NCBI GenBank assembly: GCA_039602395.1
Contig: JBCNJP010000025.1
Span: 42,386,922-42,450,921, forward strand
Direction of reading: 5' to 3'
DNA from: Deinandra increscens subsp. villosa
Taxonomy: Eukaryota > Streptophyta > Magnoliopsida > Asterales > Asteraceae
Length of the DNA: 64,000 bases
The first letter of the stretch is position 1; every line of letters begins with the position of its first letter. The notes beneath the pieces were generated by a model. It ran no database searches, was not told the origin of the DNA, and was given only the letters and a program-made list of their open reading frames with translations. The position numbers and the translations under genes were made by a program. Shown in pieces: positions 1 to 12,150 of this stretch.

Positions 1-1416
1 TGAAAATCCTAGTTTCAACGTATTTATTAAATAAATATCAAAACATTTTATAAAATTTTAAAAACTTAGGGTTTTATTCATTTTGATATATTATAATATT
101 CCTCAAAATAGTAAACCTTAATTCAATACCTTTTACTCAATTTGGGCATATTATAATATATCAAAATGAATAAAACCCTAAGTTTTTATAATTTTATAAA
201 ATGTTTTGATATTTATTTAATAAATATGTTGAAATTAGGGTTTTCACGACGTTGCTTTGCCAAAAATTGAACAACTGGGCTAAATCTAGGGCTAATCTTT
301 TACAATATATTATAAAATAATATTTTAAGTAAAATCCCTAATTTTATTTAATTTTATAAAATATTTTGCAATTTATTTGATAATTATTTCAAAATTAGGG
401 TTTTGAATATGATTATTAAATATCAAACAAACCAGAACGTATTAAAACTTGATTTTTGGTCTTAGAACATATTTATATATATAATAAGTATATATAAGTC
501 CAAAAGTATTAAATAAATGAAAATACTAAACAAATACTAAAACCCTAATTTACCAATAAAGGGTAAAATGGTCTTTTGATCAAACAGAACCCAAACCCTT
601 AAATTCCTCATAACTATAGTCATTATGATTCTCGATATTCATTTAGAATGTTGTTTCATTAGGATAATCTCCGAGTTATTATCTCTCGCAAATTGGTCCT
701 ATCTCTCGTATCCGATCTACTTATCAGTGAGTAACCACTAAATTCCCCTTTCTTTAAAAATGGGATATGACTCAATATTCAATTCGTATTATCATTACTA
801 ATGGTGATTCATTCGAATGATAATCCGACTTATGAGAAATCATAGCTCTATATCTTTAACCTTTTTGGGGTGTAACATGTATCTCTATTCAAAATTATTT
901 CTCTAAACGTTATGCGAATATGTTAATTGAATGAATTCTATGTGAAATTGTTTTGGTAATCTCTGTATGCTAGTCTGCCAGTCTCCCTCTATATGAGGAA
1001 ATCATGATGGGAAGTCTAAGTAATTGAAGGTTTGATATATTTATTTGTTTCATTATTTGATTGATCGTATATATATGAATGTATCTCTTATCACGTATAT
1101 CACATGTGTTAAAAAAAAATATGTTTTATAAACTTGTGTTTACTCACCAAGTACTTTTGTAGTTGACACTTTATATTATACATGTTGCAGGAACCCATAC
1201 ATGAGTTATGTTGTGATCACGCTAGGATTGCTGGACCTAGATTTAAGACTTTAAATCAGTTAATATGTATTTTGTATGTTTAAATTTATTGTACAATATC
1301 TTTAGTTGATTAATGAAAAAAGGGCATGTTTAAGTATTACAACTTAATTTAGTTGTCATGTGCATCTAGACAATCATTGCGCCCCGACATATTCCGCCAT
1401 CGGTTGGGGTGTGACA
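1..1416 (+). mobile_element. Long LTR, family A, 5' end outside the window
   Basis: This AT-rich LTR piece ends in GGGGTGTGACA at 1416. The same family occurs at 15599-17325 (plus) and 15241-15598 (minus), with shared blocks such as the CTAGGATTGCTGGACC segment near 1213-1232 and the GCATCTAGACAATCATTGCG segment before the end. The ACTCACC block is at about 1142 and its CAG at 1188-1190, the layout of a 3' splice site. It lies inside the LTR of a minus-strand Gypsy element, which resumes at 1417. No coding sequence is present. I see the homology and the end directly. That this is an LTR is inferred from the terminus and the repeated copies. Confidence 0.7.
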
Positions 1417-2062
1417 GATCACTTTTAGGACCTGAGACGCTTGAAGAATCTTTTTCATTCTTCGGTTATCCCCTCGCGATACGCGCGGGGGGGGGGGGGT
1501 AGCCAGTTTTTTGTTTTATTTATTTTTTCCTTTTTAATCATTCGCTACTCGTTTTAACTCGATAACCTCTAAAATTTTACGAGCAACTTATATTAACCTT
1601 ATAAAACACTAATGAACATTAAAATATGATTTTTGAATTTTATGTGACTCCCGGTTATCAACGGATTTACACGAAAAACGGTAAATTCATTTACTTGCGT
1701 TTTAATTAACAAAATTGATCTAAAATGTTACCAATTGGTTTTTAATGTTATAATGATTTTAGAATTATCCATAGTATATATTTGGAGATAAAAACCTCAA
1801 GAATCCCAGTAAACGATAAATCGAATACCGAAATCGCGTAAAAACCAAAAATCGCTTTATTTTTGTTTTAAGCAAATCGTTTAACCTAAAACTTTCCAAA
1901 TTTATTACTTTGCTTTCAAAAATAATTATCGAGTATCCCGAACATAATTTAATTGTATATTTTAGACAAATTCTTTCGATAATACTTAAATCAAAACTCG
2001 ATTTGCGTGACAACTTCAAATTCAGGTCGGGTTTTGTAAATGGGTCGGGCACGGATGTTACA
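1417..2062 (-). mobile_element. 3' LTR portion of minus-strand Gypsy element (family B)
   Basis: Read on the minus strand, the LTR starts with TGTAACATCCGTG at 2062 and runs leftward until family A interrupts it at 1416. The block from about 1503 to 2062 aligns closely with 17326-17882, the matching 5' LTR portion. Just outside its start lies a purine-rich tract (2063-2091), which fits the 3' end of a Ty3/Gypsy element. A run of G at about 1487-1499 is a homopolymer. Two frames of 134 and 90 codons occur here but show no family match and belong to the LTR. Confidence 0.75.
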
Positions 2063-2091
2063 GTCTCCCCTACTTCAGGAAATTTCGTCCC
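2063..2091 (-). other. Polypurine tract of Gypsy family B
   Basis: On the minus strand this reads GGGACGAAATTT, then CTGAAGTAGGGGAGAC, directly against the TGTAACA start of the LTR. The GGGACGAAAT lead-in followed by a G-rich tract and TG is the usual 3' end of plant Ty3/Gypsy elements. It fixes the element's orientation and its 3' LTR boundary. Confidence 0.75.
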
Positions 2092-3474
2092 AAAATTAGA
2101 AGAGATATTTGTGATAAGAGGAAAGAATATATCAATGATAATAGGTAATTTGATACAAACAACAACCAATGGTCAGTTCTAACTTCGATTCCTAATTCAT
2201 TTTGAAAGTACCTTTGATGCTTATATATAGGGTGTACCGCAGCTAACCTACCACACCTATAATACTTTAAAAATGCGCTAGTAACCTACGAAGAACCACC
2301 ATTTTCAATAAACTTAAGATTACAACGATATGATAGAGAATGAATGATGGATCATGATTACACAATTATCCGTAACAATCAGATTTATAGATTTGATTTA
2401 TCACCGTCTCCACTACTTCAGGGAAAAGACCGGTGGAATATGAGGAGAGTGGTGGGGGTAACATGATTTACTTTCAAATTGTTGAAACCGATAATTTGAC
2501 ATTAAGTCAAGAATATCATTCCACACAATTAAATGGAATCACAAATTTCTTAACGAGAGAACGTGTCGAGTATTGGTGAGCTAAATGGGTAGCGAGCCAC
2601 ATTCAATTCACCTATGGGACGCGAGGTCTTGTTAATAATCTGGATTAGAAATTGGCTAAAACCCAAAATTAACGCCTATGACCAAAATCAAATGTATGCT
2701 AAGCTAGCATCACATACAATTGCTTAGGTGTAGTACGTATAAGTCTTGGACTGGCCACAGAAATCAGTGATACTTTATGATCTAGAGAAAATTCAATCAT
2801 CACCATTTAAGGCGGTGATAATGTGAGAGAAGCGCCTTTAACAGAGATACTTGATTAATTTATTTGAGGAAAAGATAGCGATACAACAGGAAATTACCAT
2901 TTAGATGAATCACCATTCAAATGATAATACGAATAGACCACTTGATATCGAAATGCAGATAATTATTTGAATGAATCACCATTTGAATGATAATGCAAAT
3001 TAGATATCATAATCTTTCGTTTATTAAGATTAAAAGGGGAATCAAGACGAGATTAAATCATGGTTTTGAGAAAGTTCGGGAATTACTAACAGGTAACTAT
3101 TCCGTATACGGATAATGCCAATAATGAGGATCGATCTTGAGGAGATAAGTGATTTTGTGAATTCTCTCGACGAGATTGCTAATATAGGAGTTTCAATATT
3201 TGATGATGAGTCCATCGGACTGGTGATGTACATTCGATATGTATCATCTTTAATGAATGGTTGTTCCTCAAAGTGGGGAACTAGATCAAATGAATTTTGA
3301 TAGAGTGACATTGCAACAAGGATGCCACGTACTCTTTGCGTAAGTAATTGAGAAATGATAAAATCGAAAGAGAAAAAAGCTTTTATTTCAACATGATAGA
3401 GATACATTACTACAACAAAATTAATAATGGTTTCTAGTCCTTACTAAGCTTGAACTGAGTACATCAAACATCAT
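2092..3474 (-). other. Non-coding stretch between gag and polypurine tract
   Basis: In an autonomous Gypsy element this interval would hold about 3.5 kb of protease, reverse transcriptase, RNase H and integrase. It is only 1.4 kb, and I find no such motif in any frame. It does hold repeated short blocks of the form caccattTgaatgataat near 2860-2990. These resemble the segment at 800-830 in LTR family A. Short frames in both strands here look like chance. Confidence 0.6.
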
Positions 3475-4662
3475 CTAGGTTGGAACTTGGACATGGGCTC
3501 CACGGTTTGCATTGTCAACTGGAGGGTTGGGAACATTCGCAAAAGTAAGCAAAGGACAAGTATTTATGAAGTGTCCAGGTTAACCACAATTATAGCAGGC
3601 ACGAAACGGAACAACAGCAGTCTGAGTAGGTGCTGCAGCCACAGGTGGAACTATTTGAGGTTGAGCTCTTGGAGGTTGACAACATGCTTTTTGAAAATGA
3701 CCATATCGATTACAATTATAGCATATACGGCAAGGTGAGGTTACGGGATGATGATGTTGGCAGGTATTACACAAAGGGTAAGGACCATTATATGGTTTCT
3801 TAACTGGTAGAGCAATGGGAGCAAACTGAGAAATAGGAATAGCGTGAATGGTAGTGGCGGATACAGTGAAGTTCTTAGCCTTCCTCTTCTTGTTGTTGGC
3901 AGGTGAAGACTCAGCATGAATCTCTTTCTCAACTCCCGCCTTTTTGGTTTTAACTTCCTTCTTGTGTCCTTTTCGGGTCAAATTGCCTTTTCTAACATGA
4001 TTATCAGTCAACCTTTTTCCGAGACGCATAGCATCGTCGAGTGTTGCAGAATTGCTTCCCCATACAGCGTCTTGGATGAGCATAGGCAGACCACCGATGT
4101 ATTTTTCAGTGCACCGTTGTGTAGAGAGGACCGAATCAGGAAACAGGAGCTTCAGTTCTTGGAAACGATCAATATAGGCTTGGCTTTCTCCACTTTCTTG
4201 TTCTAGATCATGAATTCATCTTCTAAATTTTTCATCTCACTACGTGGGCAGCATTCTTCCTTCATTGTATCCTTGAGTTGATTCCAAGGCAAAGCTAGAG
4301 CGTTTTCAGAACTACGAAGTCGTTTCTCGCCATTCCACCAGGTAAGTGCTTTCTTAGTTAGAGAACTGGTAGCATGACAGACTTTTATATTCAATCGCTA
4401 TTAGTGAAGGTATTCTCCATACCCTGGAACCACTGAAGTAGAACGGTAGGTCCTTCAGATCCAGTGAATTTGGGAGGGTTACAAGAGTTGAAGTGTTTAA
4501 AGGAGCAAGTAGTTGTAACACCATGATGGGTAGGATTAGCAGTTAGGTTTTGATGATGTTGCAGTACCATATTTGGGACGACCTTTGCCATTTGTTTGGC
4601 AACCAGCGAGGCCATCTTACGGCTTGAATTGTTCTTGCGTTGTCCATTGAAGTAATCGACAT
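3475..4662 (-). pseudogene. gag: Gypsy gag, frameshifted, of a pol-less element
   Basis: This is the capsid/nucleocapsid polyprotein of a Ty3/Gypsy element. From the N-terminus it has a MASLVAKQMAKVV segment (about 4615), a CNPPKFTGSEGP segment, the retrotransposon gag core with LTWWNGEKR and LPWNQLKDTMKEE (4394-4203), then LEQESGESQAYIDRFQEL in a shifted frame. The C-terminal nucleocapsid has CNTCQHHHPVTSPC, then CYNCNRYGHFQKAC, a typical CCHC knuckle, and a second knuckle whose fifth position is a TAA stop near 3590. I see one frame change near 4630, one near 4205 and that stop. Otherwise the frame is well kept, so decay is moderate. The frame ends at a TAG (3475-3477) with no protease joined on, which suggests a TR-GAG type non-autonomous element. 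Confidence 0.8.
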
Positions 4663-4966
4663 TCTGAAAAGAAGGAATGTTCGTGAAATAATAGATAAGG
4701 CATGGTTGATAATTGATTTTGGATTATGAAGGGGAATATTTTTACAAAACATGTGAATTCAGAAATCCTTGTGGTTTTAAATAAGGGATAGAGAAGAAAT
4801 CATGTTGTTCTATTAAAATATAACGGAATGGCCCTCGTTTCTCGATTGAGAAACTATAACCGTTGCCTAATCAGAGTTAGTTGGGATCCGTAGCGGTAAT
4901 TGACATGCTTTGGCCTAATAGGTTCCAACACTCTCACCAAAGACTTCTAGGTAGGCATCCAGGTCC
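4663..4966 (-). other. gag leader, interrupted by the retrotransposon insertion
   Basis: This is untranslated sequence upstream of gag on the minus strand. It continues on the other side of the insertion at 14829. No primer site or coding motif is recognisable in it. Confidence 0.5.
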
Positions 4967-4971
4967 ACACG
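4967..4971. repeat. Target-site duplication, left copy (ACACG)
   Basis: ACACG directly precedes the TGTGACAACC start of the LTR. The same five bases follow the second LTR at 14824-14828. A perfect 5-bp duplication is the mark of LTR retrotransposon integration. Confidence 0.9.
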
Positions 4972-7644
4972 TGTGACAACCGTCACTTCCCGAGTTAACT
5001 CCGTTAACTTTTTCCGTTAGATCCGTTAGTTCCGTTAGTTCTGTTAACGAACCCGAGACCCGTTATTTGAATGATTTTATAATTATTCATGTTTACTTGG
5101 TAATTGACCTTAGTAACTTGTTTCGTGAACTTATTTCGTGACCTTATGTGTTACTTGTGAAAATTTGCATTTTTATGCGAAACCGGGCATTGTGTGTAAA
5201 TTTGGATTTTTAGGTATAAATGATAAATTTATATAACCCGACTAAATCTTACATGCTAAATGATTTAAAAACACTTGGAAACATTTTTAGGATTTTTACT
5301 TTACAATTTTTTTTAGCAAAAACCCATTTAAATGAGTTTTATACTACTTTTGTTTAAACTAAAAACTTGAGGGACCATTTTTGTAAATTTTCCCTTAAAC
5401 AAATCTGCATATTCTCTCCCCCTCTCCCTCATTCTTCACAATTTCATCAGCTCATCTCCATCTCTCTCTCTCGTTCACGGCTTCACAACACACACACACA
5501 CATTCTTGCAATTTTGGAGAAATCAAACTACAAGGAGGTGAATTCGGGTTTCTACAAGCTCCAAGAACATCAAGGAAGCTTCATCTCTCCTTCCTCTTCT
5601 TCTGATCGCGATTTCTACCTCCATCTTGTAAGCCCTAACTTTTTGAAATTCGAAATCTATGGTTGCATGTATGTTTTTCGGTGTTTATGTGCTAAATGGA
5701 GTGTTGATATGCTCATGTTTCATGTTTTAGGATAAGATGTGTTAACTTATGACTTGGGACAGATTTGAACTCGTGATTAGGGCTGGGTTTTGAGTTCAAT
5801 TTCTGCTATGAATGCTCTCTTATGTATAATGGGTGTTTAGTTATGAATTTTGGACGTTTATGCCCTTGTATGCTAGTTACTTGATGAGATTTTGCTATGG
5901 TTATGATATGATCTTGTTCTTGACAGAAATTACATGTTATTATGGTTATAAACTTGTTAGTAAGTGTTGAATGGAGCAAATGTTAGCATAGAATTGAAAT
6001 TCCAAACTTTCACAAACTTAAAAATTCTAACAGCTTTGACCAGAAATTTTGGTCAACTTGCAGCAGCCATAACTTTCTCAATTTTGCTCGAAACTGATTG
6101 ATTCTTTTTCCCTAGTAAAGTAGGATGTCTTAGCTTTACAACGGCTACTCGCACACTTTCTAAAACCTCCGTTTGGTCACCCAAATCACTGCTGCAAGTT
6201 GGGTGCGCAAAGCTGTCAAATTCAGTGAAAAGTAGACTTTGCAAATTGGTTGGGCATGTAAAACTTGTTTTAATGGTGTGATTGCTATTTGGACTTGATG
6301 TTTATATAATAAAAGTAAGATCTGGAGTTGTTGGTTCATAAATTCCAAATTTTGAATGAGATATGCAAGTTTTCATTCTACTTTGACTAGTTGCTAAACA
6401 CTAAAATGTGCCAACTTCCGATGTGCATAACTTCTTCGTTTCTCAACATTTTTAGTTGATTCTTTTTGCTACAATTCCTAAATGACATGTAGTATATGCC
6501 TGTAAAATTTAAGAATCTAATTCCAAGTATTGTGGATTTTAGCTATGCCACTAGTTAAGTGCTTGAAGTTTGACTTTCTGGGTCAACTTTGACATAAATT
6601 GCAATTTCTTGATTTTCTCCCAATTGGGGACTTGTATGTGCAATAAGAGACTTGTATGATTACATGAAACGTGTTTAGGTGCTTATGTGCTAGTTTCGTC
6701 CTCGCGACACCTTCTAATTTTATTAGACCATATTTATCCGAATAGGTTGACTTTGACCAACCTGTTGAATCAAGTGCTAGTTACCAGTGCACCCTAAGGT
6801 GAGTTCCACTTACTATTATTGTTATATCCGGTTTAGGATGATAACGCGCAAATAGTTGCATCCGGTAAAGGATGGCAACCCAACGGTAAAGGTACATCTT
6901 TACTTGAGTAATTTTCCGACAAAATATCATATGTTGCACTGAATTGATTTCCTTAAAAAGTCCTTACATTCGGGCCGTTAATATACAGTAGCGAGGTAAT
7001 ATTGAGTAGTACTACTGGGGATTGACACCCCCGCTCAGCGGTGCACGGGATGCACCCTCCGACTGGCGGTCGGACTGAGATCAATGTTAGCCTACCCACC
7101 GTGATCCGGATAGACACGGGAAGGCAAGGTTCATAGGTATTCCCTATCAAAAACATTGTCAGCTTCGGTTACGAACAATTCAGGTGTACATAACTATAGG
7201 CTAGCTACCTACGATATGGAACTTTACTGGCCTTATGATTATTGATTGTGTTTTACCTTTCTTTATTCATACATTAGGTCTACATGTGGCGTGTAGACCG
7301 CTCTAGTGAACTCACCAGCCTTGGCTGACACTTGATTGTTGAATGCTTTTCAGGTTAGCTTGGAGGATCATGGATGGCACGGGCGTTGGCAGTACTTGTC
7401 CTTTGTAAAACCCTTTTGGAAATTGTATTTCAGATGCTTTAGAAATCACTTTTACTAAACTAGAACCTTGTAAACTTTTAATGCTTCCGCTGATTTTTGT
7501 GAAATGTAAACTCTGTTTTATTTAATGCAATACATGAATGTTTACCCCTTTAACTATGGCTTGGTTGTAACTAAAGACTTGGATCCTGGTCTGGATCACA
7601 CCCCACACGGTTATACTCCGTTAGTGGAAATTGGGGGTGTGACA
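4972..7644 (+). mobile_element. 5' LTR of the LARD-like element
   Basis: It starts TGTGACAACCGTCACTTCCC with several CCGTTAG repeats just inside, and ends TTGGGGGTGTGACA. A pyrimidine-rich leader begins near 5400, with a CA run near 5490. A strong splice donor, CATCTT|GTAAGC, is at 5628. Near the 3' end are ACTCACC (7310), a CTGAC branch-point-like site (about 7325) and TTTTCAG ending at 7353, so an LTR-internal intron of about 1.7 kb is predicted. The 122-codon frame at 5367-5735 spans the leader and the donor and is unlikely to be a protein. Confidence 0.9.
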
Positions 7645-7647
7645 GAT

Positions 7648-7660
7648 TGGTATCAGAGCC
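7648..7660 (+). other. Primer binding site (tRNA-iMet type)
   Basis: TGGTATCAGAGCC lies 3 bp after the 5' LTR. It is the standard plant retrotransposon site complementary to the 3' end of initiator methionine tRNA. It confirms strand and the LTR end. Confidence 0.92.
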
Positions 7661-7845
7661 ATTGGTTACAGCGAACCAGAACATTTTAAAAAGTGTTTTC
7701 TGAACTGTAACTGTTTTTGAAAATTTGGTTACAACCCATTCCCAAAAAGTACTGCCCCGCGAGCTGAAGATGATCCTCACTTAAAATTCCTTGTTTAAAT
7801 CGGTGAAGGAATTGGATTTTGAGTCAGAAATTTTTCTAAGTATAG

Positions 7846-8285
7846 TCTTAGCGTACTTGTCACATCCTTCTTAGCGAACTTGGTGAACTCTTCTTAGAGA
7901 ACTTCACATTGCTCTTAGCGAACTAGAATTGTTCCTAGCGAACTTGATATTAGCGTACTTGGTCCCTATGCTTAGCGAACTTGACCAAGACCTTAGCGAA
8001 CTTAATTCCTTCTTAGCGGACTTCTGCTCGAACTTGAACCTTAGTTCTTAGCGAACTTACCCATGTTCTTAGCGAACTTGTGCTGTCCTTAGCGAACTTC
8101 CAGTTAGTAAACTTGACATTCTCCTTAGCGAACTTGGTATGCCCTTAGCGAACTTGAGGATGGCCTTAGCGAACTTGATGAGGCCTTAGCAACTTCAGCT
8201 GGTCTTAGCGAACTTCATTTGTTCTTAGCGAACTTGTATGGTGCTTAGCGAACTTGCTCCTAGCGAACTTCTTCTTAGCGGACTT
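7846..8285 (+). repeat. Array of about 22 TTAGCGAACTT motifs
   Basis: The motif TTAGCGAACTT, with variants such as TAGCGTACTT, TAGCGGACTT and TAGAGAACTT, recurs about every 20 bp. The bases between copies are not conserved. The array lies about 190 bp after the primer site, where gag would normally start. No frame runs through it. Related AGCGAAACT motifs fill parts of the solo LTR at 19894-22478. Confidence 0.85.
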
Positions 8286-11200
8286 GTTTAACCCTTAATA
8301 TCATTGTTTGTTTTGAATGACCTGGGTAGGTTTACCTTCAGGCCTAGATCATTGTAATCTGGACTCTAAGACAATGATCCAACATTTCCTCAGCTTAACT
8401 GATCATACTCTCTTATAACATAAATAGGAGTCGTAGTAGATCCTATTCGGTTAAGACACCCATTACCACACCGAGAGTATCTTTATCGTAACGCGTTAGT
8501 AAAGAACGCTGTTTAGCCTCGTATAGGGCTACATTGTATAGAATCAGATGATTTCTCATGGGATGCTTGTGACTGCGTCTGTTACCCTAAAATGTTAACA
8601 CCCTTTTTCCTTGGTCAGTTTAGACCTTGCATTTCAAATCGCATAGTTGTTTTGTGATAATTCAGTGTGAATGTGACTTTAGTAACATAAATGAAATCAG
8701 ACATGTGATGATTAAGAATAATATGATATTCTCTTTCTCTATATACATATAAACATATGTGAGCATAACGGATTCGTGATCAAGTCAAACAATAACTACT
8801 CCATATCTATAAGTTAGGTTAGGGGCATTGTAGCATGCCCTACCCACACTCCTACTAAACCACTTGCTTACCAAATCGTACCAACGGTAAATTTTAAACT
8901 GAGTGAGCTGTTTATTCTCAAAACTTACCTCCTTGGCAAGTCCCGGTCGGTTACCCTCGATTTAAATGACCACATTCTTGATACTTACATCTTGGAAACC
9001 CTATACTACCTCGTTGAACCGGGTAGCTAAAGTAAGAGGAACCAGCGTGACCATACAAGGTAAATTGCCGTTACGGGTGCACACGTAAATGTAATTTGCA
9101 GTGTATGGAAGCCCTGGGGAATCCTGCTCGGCAGACCGTCGGTCGTAAGGAATACGACCTTTCATTTCAAAATCTCATGACATCCATTTTCAAGCTTATG
9201 GGACTCAACCGTATTCATTACGCTATCACACCTATTCTCATGTCTCCTATATATGATTTCCAACCTACCAGAACTCCTTTAAAATGCTTTTGCAAGTGAT
9301 AACCCCAGTAAGGCACCGTATTACTCACACCATCCGATGACGAGATCTCCCCTCGCGATGAGCGATCTGTGGTTTAACTCTTAGCCGATTCTGGTTTATT
9401 CACAATCCTAACTGTACTCCGATGACATTGACCGCCATAACCATTCTTCAAGCTCTCTCAATTGTGCATCAACACCATAAAACTCTAACCTGATGGAAAC
9501 CCAGACATCTTGAATGGAAAATTACACCTCAACCCTTGGAACCAACCTTTCGACAGGAAAATCTTGTGAAGTTCTCCTCCCTTGACTAGTAGTCTCGTCA
9601 AGATTTTAAACCCTTTATACCTCACTACGAATGAAATCTCACCCAACGGAGTGATGTTGGTGAAATAACTTCCTGTTTCGTCCTTAACACTCGATTCATC
9701 CGTGAACTTGATTGCAAGCGAATCTTTTCTCTATACTATCTCTTATAACTTGGGTGGTCTTTAAGCCTTGAGCCATTGTGGCTAGTTAACCTCATTGATG
9801 ACCCTACCATGTACCTTTTTGTCAGAAGCTCCCGTACGACAAACATTGACAACCAGCGATAGGCAGCAGTATGCCAGGAAAGTTCCGCAACATCATACAT
9901 TGATATCCATTGTCCTCATTTCTCCATTTCTAGAAAAACTTTCATTTGTAACCCCGGCTACATAACTAGGGGTGACTGATCAAATGATTGACCCGAATTT
10001 CCAAGACACGCGTAAGGAAGTAGATTGACTCCAGATTTGAGGACGACACGTTTGAATTTATTGTATATGCGGCATGCTACCCGAGGATCACTGAAAGCGA
10101 CCCAGGTACCCGATATTTTCACATCCTATATGCAATGCGGCTTTTCGATACGCAGTAGACCTCGCGAAACCTTAACTACAATTCGTATGTACACTCATTG
10201 AAAGCCAGGTAGTATTTAAATTCGTCGGCACTTGGTATTTCGGAAACCCACTCTTATTACATGTTTTCACTATTACTTACTCTTGAGGACCGACATAAAC
10301 TTATATCCTTACATGAAATTTATCCTACTGTACGGTACAACCGTCGACACACTCGCATTCATATCAGTCGACCCAAAATCGTTTTCTCCGTATTCACGTC
10401 AATTGTACAGGATGACTCTCTTCGAAATGTGTAGTTGCAACTACCCTACACTAGCTACCTCGCCTTTCATCCTGAGTCTGTATTCCCATACTTGATATCG
10501 TTCATGCTCCTACAGGGAACCTACCGGTCATTAGAACATCACCCTTATTTTGAATCTTTACCGGAGGGTAATGTTCGTAACGATTTATCCCATGTTGGCG
10601 AACCCCATTTTAAACCTAAACGTGAAAGATTACCTTATCTTTTGAATCCACTTCAGAAACTCAAATTTGTATTCACGTTGCGTCCGCTAAACCCTTAATA
10701 ATCCTCACCATAGACGAAGACCCCACTGATCGAAAACGTGGAAAAACCTTTTTGTTACAAAATTCAAAATTTTCACATGATTGCATGATTTCAAATCTTT
10801 CTCTCCCATTCAACTCAAAAGCATTTGGGGAAAAACATAAGATACCTTATTTTCAAGTATATTATCTAACAATGTCAAATAGCCAGGAATGACAAGGAAA
10901 CTGGTGCACCCTCAACGTGCTGGTAGTGTGGTGGGTTAGCTACGGTACACCCTATACATAAGCACTATCGGCATGTGGAAGGTGGGATCAGTGCTGAACC
11001 ACAGATTTACCTTGAAATCATAGACAAAAACCTTATTTTGAGAAACTTTATTTAATGGGACAGTACCCATAATAAAGCAAAATTTATGTTATTTCCGTTG
11101 TGATTTCCCAAGTCCCTCATGCATATTTTCACTAGAAGGGACACACGCAGTTTAATCAAATAAAAGTTATTGTTTTCCAACCCTCTAGATTGAGAGGAAA

Positions 11201-12130
11201 CTTCTTGATATAAATTTCCCACTAAGGGTCAAATATAGATTACGACCCAGACGAACAACAACGTTTTAACAACTCAAGTTTTATATTATAAAAGGCAAAT
11301 CACATGTTCTTTGGAGCAACCCCGTGACCTTTTTCAAGACCCTTATCAATGTTTACTCGTCCCAGATCCATACTCGCCTTGGTTCACCCTAGAAATTGGT
11401 GAAACATTTCAATGGGTCCTCTAGTTATTGCCTTTCTAACATACCACGACTTGTTAACCTCGCGTACGCCTAAATTGTCACCGGTTTGTTGAAGCAGAGT
11501 ACTTCTTTATGAGATTACCGCGCTTACTCGCTATACTATTGATACTACGATACCCTGCAGCGTCATCTGCCTATGCCTTTTCTGCGAACGATATGAACCA
11601 TCCGATCTCAGACAAGATCAAGGGTGCGTGCTCACCCTACCAATACGCTAACACTCGAACGTTTCATAGCTCTCCTTATCTCTGCCATGTCACTTGACAC
11701 GATACTTTCTATTATCATATTGGGCCTTATAGCCGAAGGCTACTCGACCCTGTGGTCATTTCGTCACATTCAATATTTCGATATTTCGATTTCGGATACG
11801 GTGTCATCGTGACGCTTGTCAAACCTAACCATGCAACACGATTCGATTTACTCCTGGAAACGTTTGTTACAGAAAAATCACCCTTTATACGCACATGCGC
11901 AATGTTCACTCGAAACCCTTCTAATCATATATTGTCCATCACTCCCCTTAGGACGGAGAACTTGGATTCTCCCAAAACGATCCATGAAACGGTTGGCGCT
12001 AAAGCAAAAATTGAGATGGAAGAATCCTTTCAACTTGGGGATGATGCGCCTACCAAAAGTTCCTTGTTTTCATCCTCCTATATTCCCTTTCATTCGGCCT
12101 CGAGTACCATGTTAATTTTCGGGACGAAAA
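8286..12130 (+). other. Non-coding interior of the LARD-like element
   Basis: There are 3.8 kb here without recognisable coding sequence. The longest open frames (87, 99 and 141 codons, the last running into the LTR) have no retroviral motif. A polypurine-like copy, CCTTTCAACTTGGGGATGAT, sits at 12026-12045, about 110 bp before the real one. Very old decayed pol cannot be excluded by eye. Confidence 0.6.
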
Positions 12131-12150
12131 TTCCTTCAACTTGGGGATGC
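12131..12150 (+). other. Polypurine tract of the LARD-like element
   Basis: TTCCTTCAACTTGGGGATGC abuts the TGTGACA start of the 3' LTR. It is preceded by GGGACGAAAA, the usual Ty3/Gypsy lead-in. The same lead-in is seen for family B at 2063-2091, so both elements are Gypsy-derived. Confidence 0.85.

Noticed and set aside
1..600. Telomere-like AAACCCTAA motifs
   Set aside because: They are single, scattered copies in AT-rich LTR sequence and not tandem.
5367..5735. 122-codon frame, present twice (also 12546-12914)
   Set aside because: It is in both LTRs because the LTRs are identical. It spans a leader and a predicted splice donor and shows no domain.
7648..7660. tRNA gene fragment
   Set aside because: It is the retrotransposon primer binding site. 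No cloverleaf can be drawn around it.
7846..8285. Regular short repeats resembling a CRISPR array
   Set aside because: The repeated core is 11 bp with about 9-bp spacers, too short for CRISPR, and it lies inside a plant retrotransposon.
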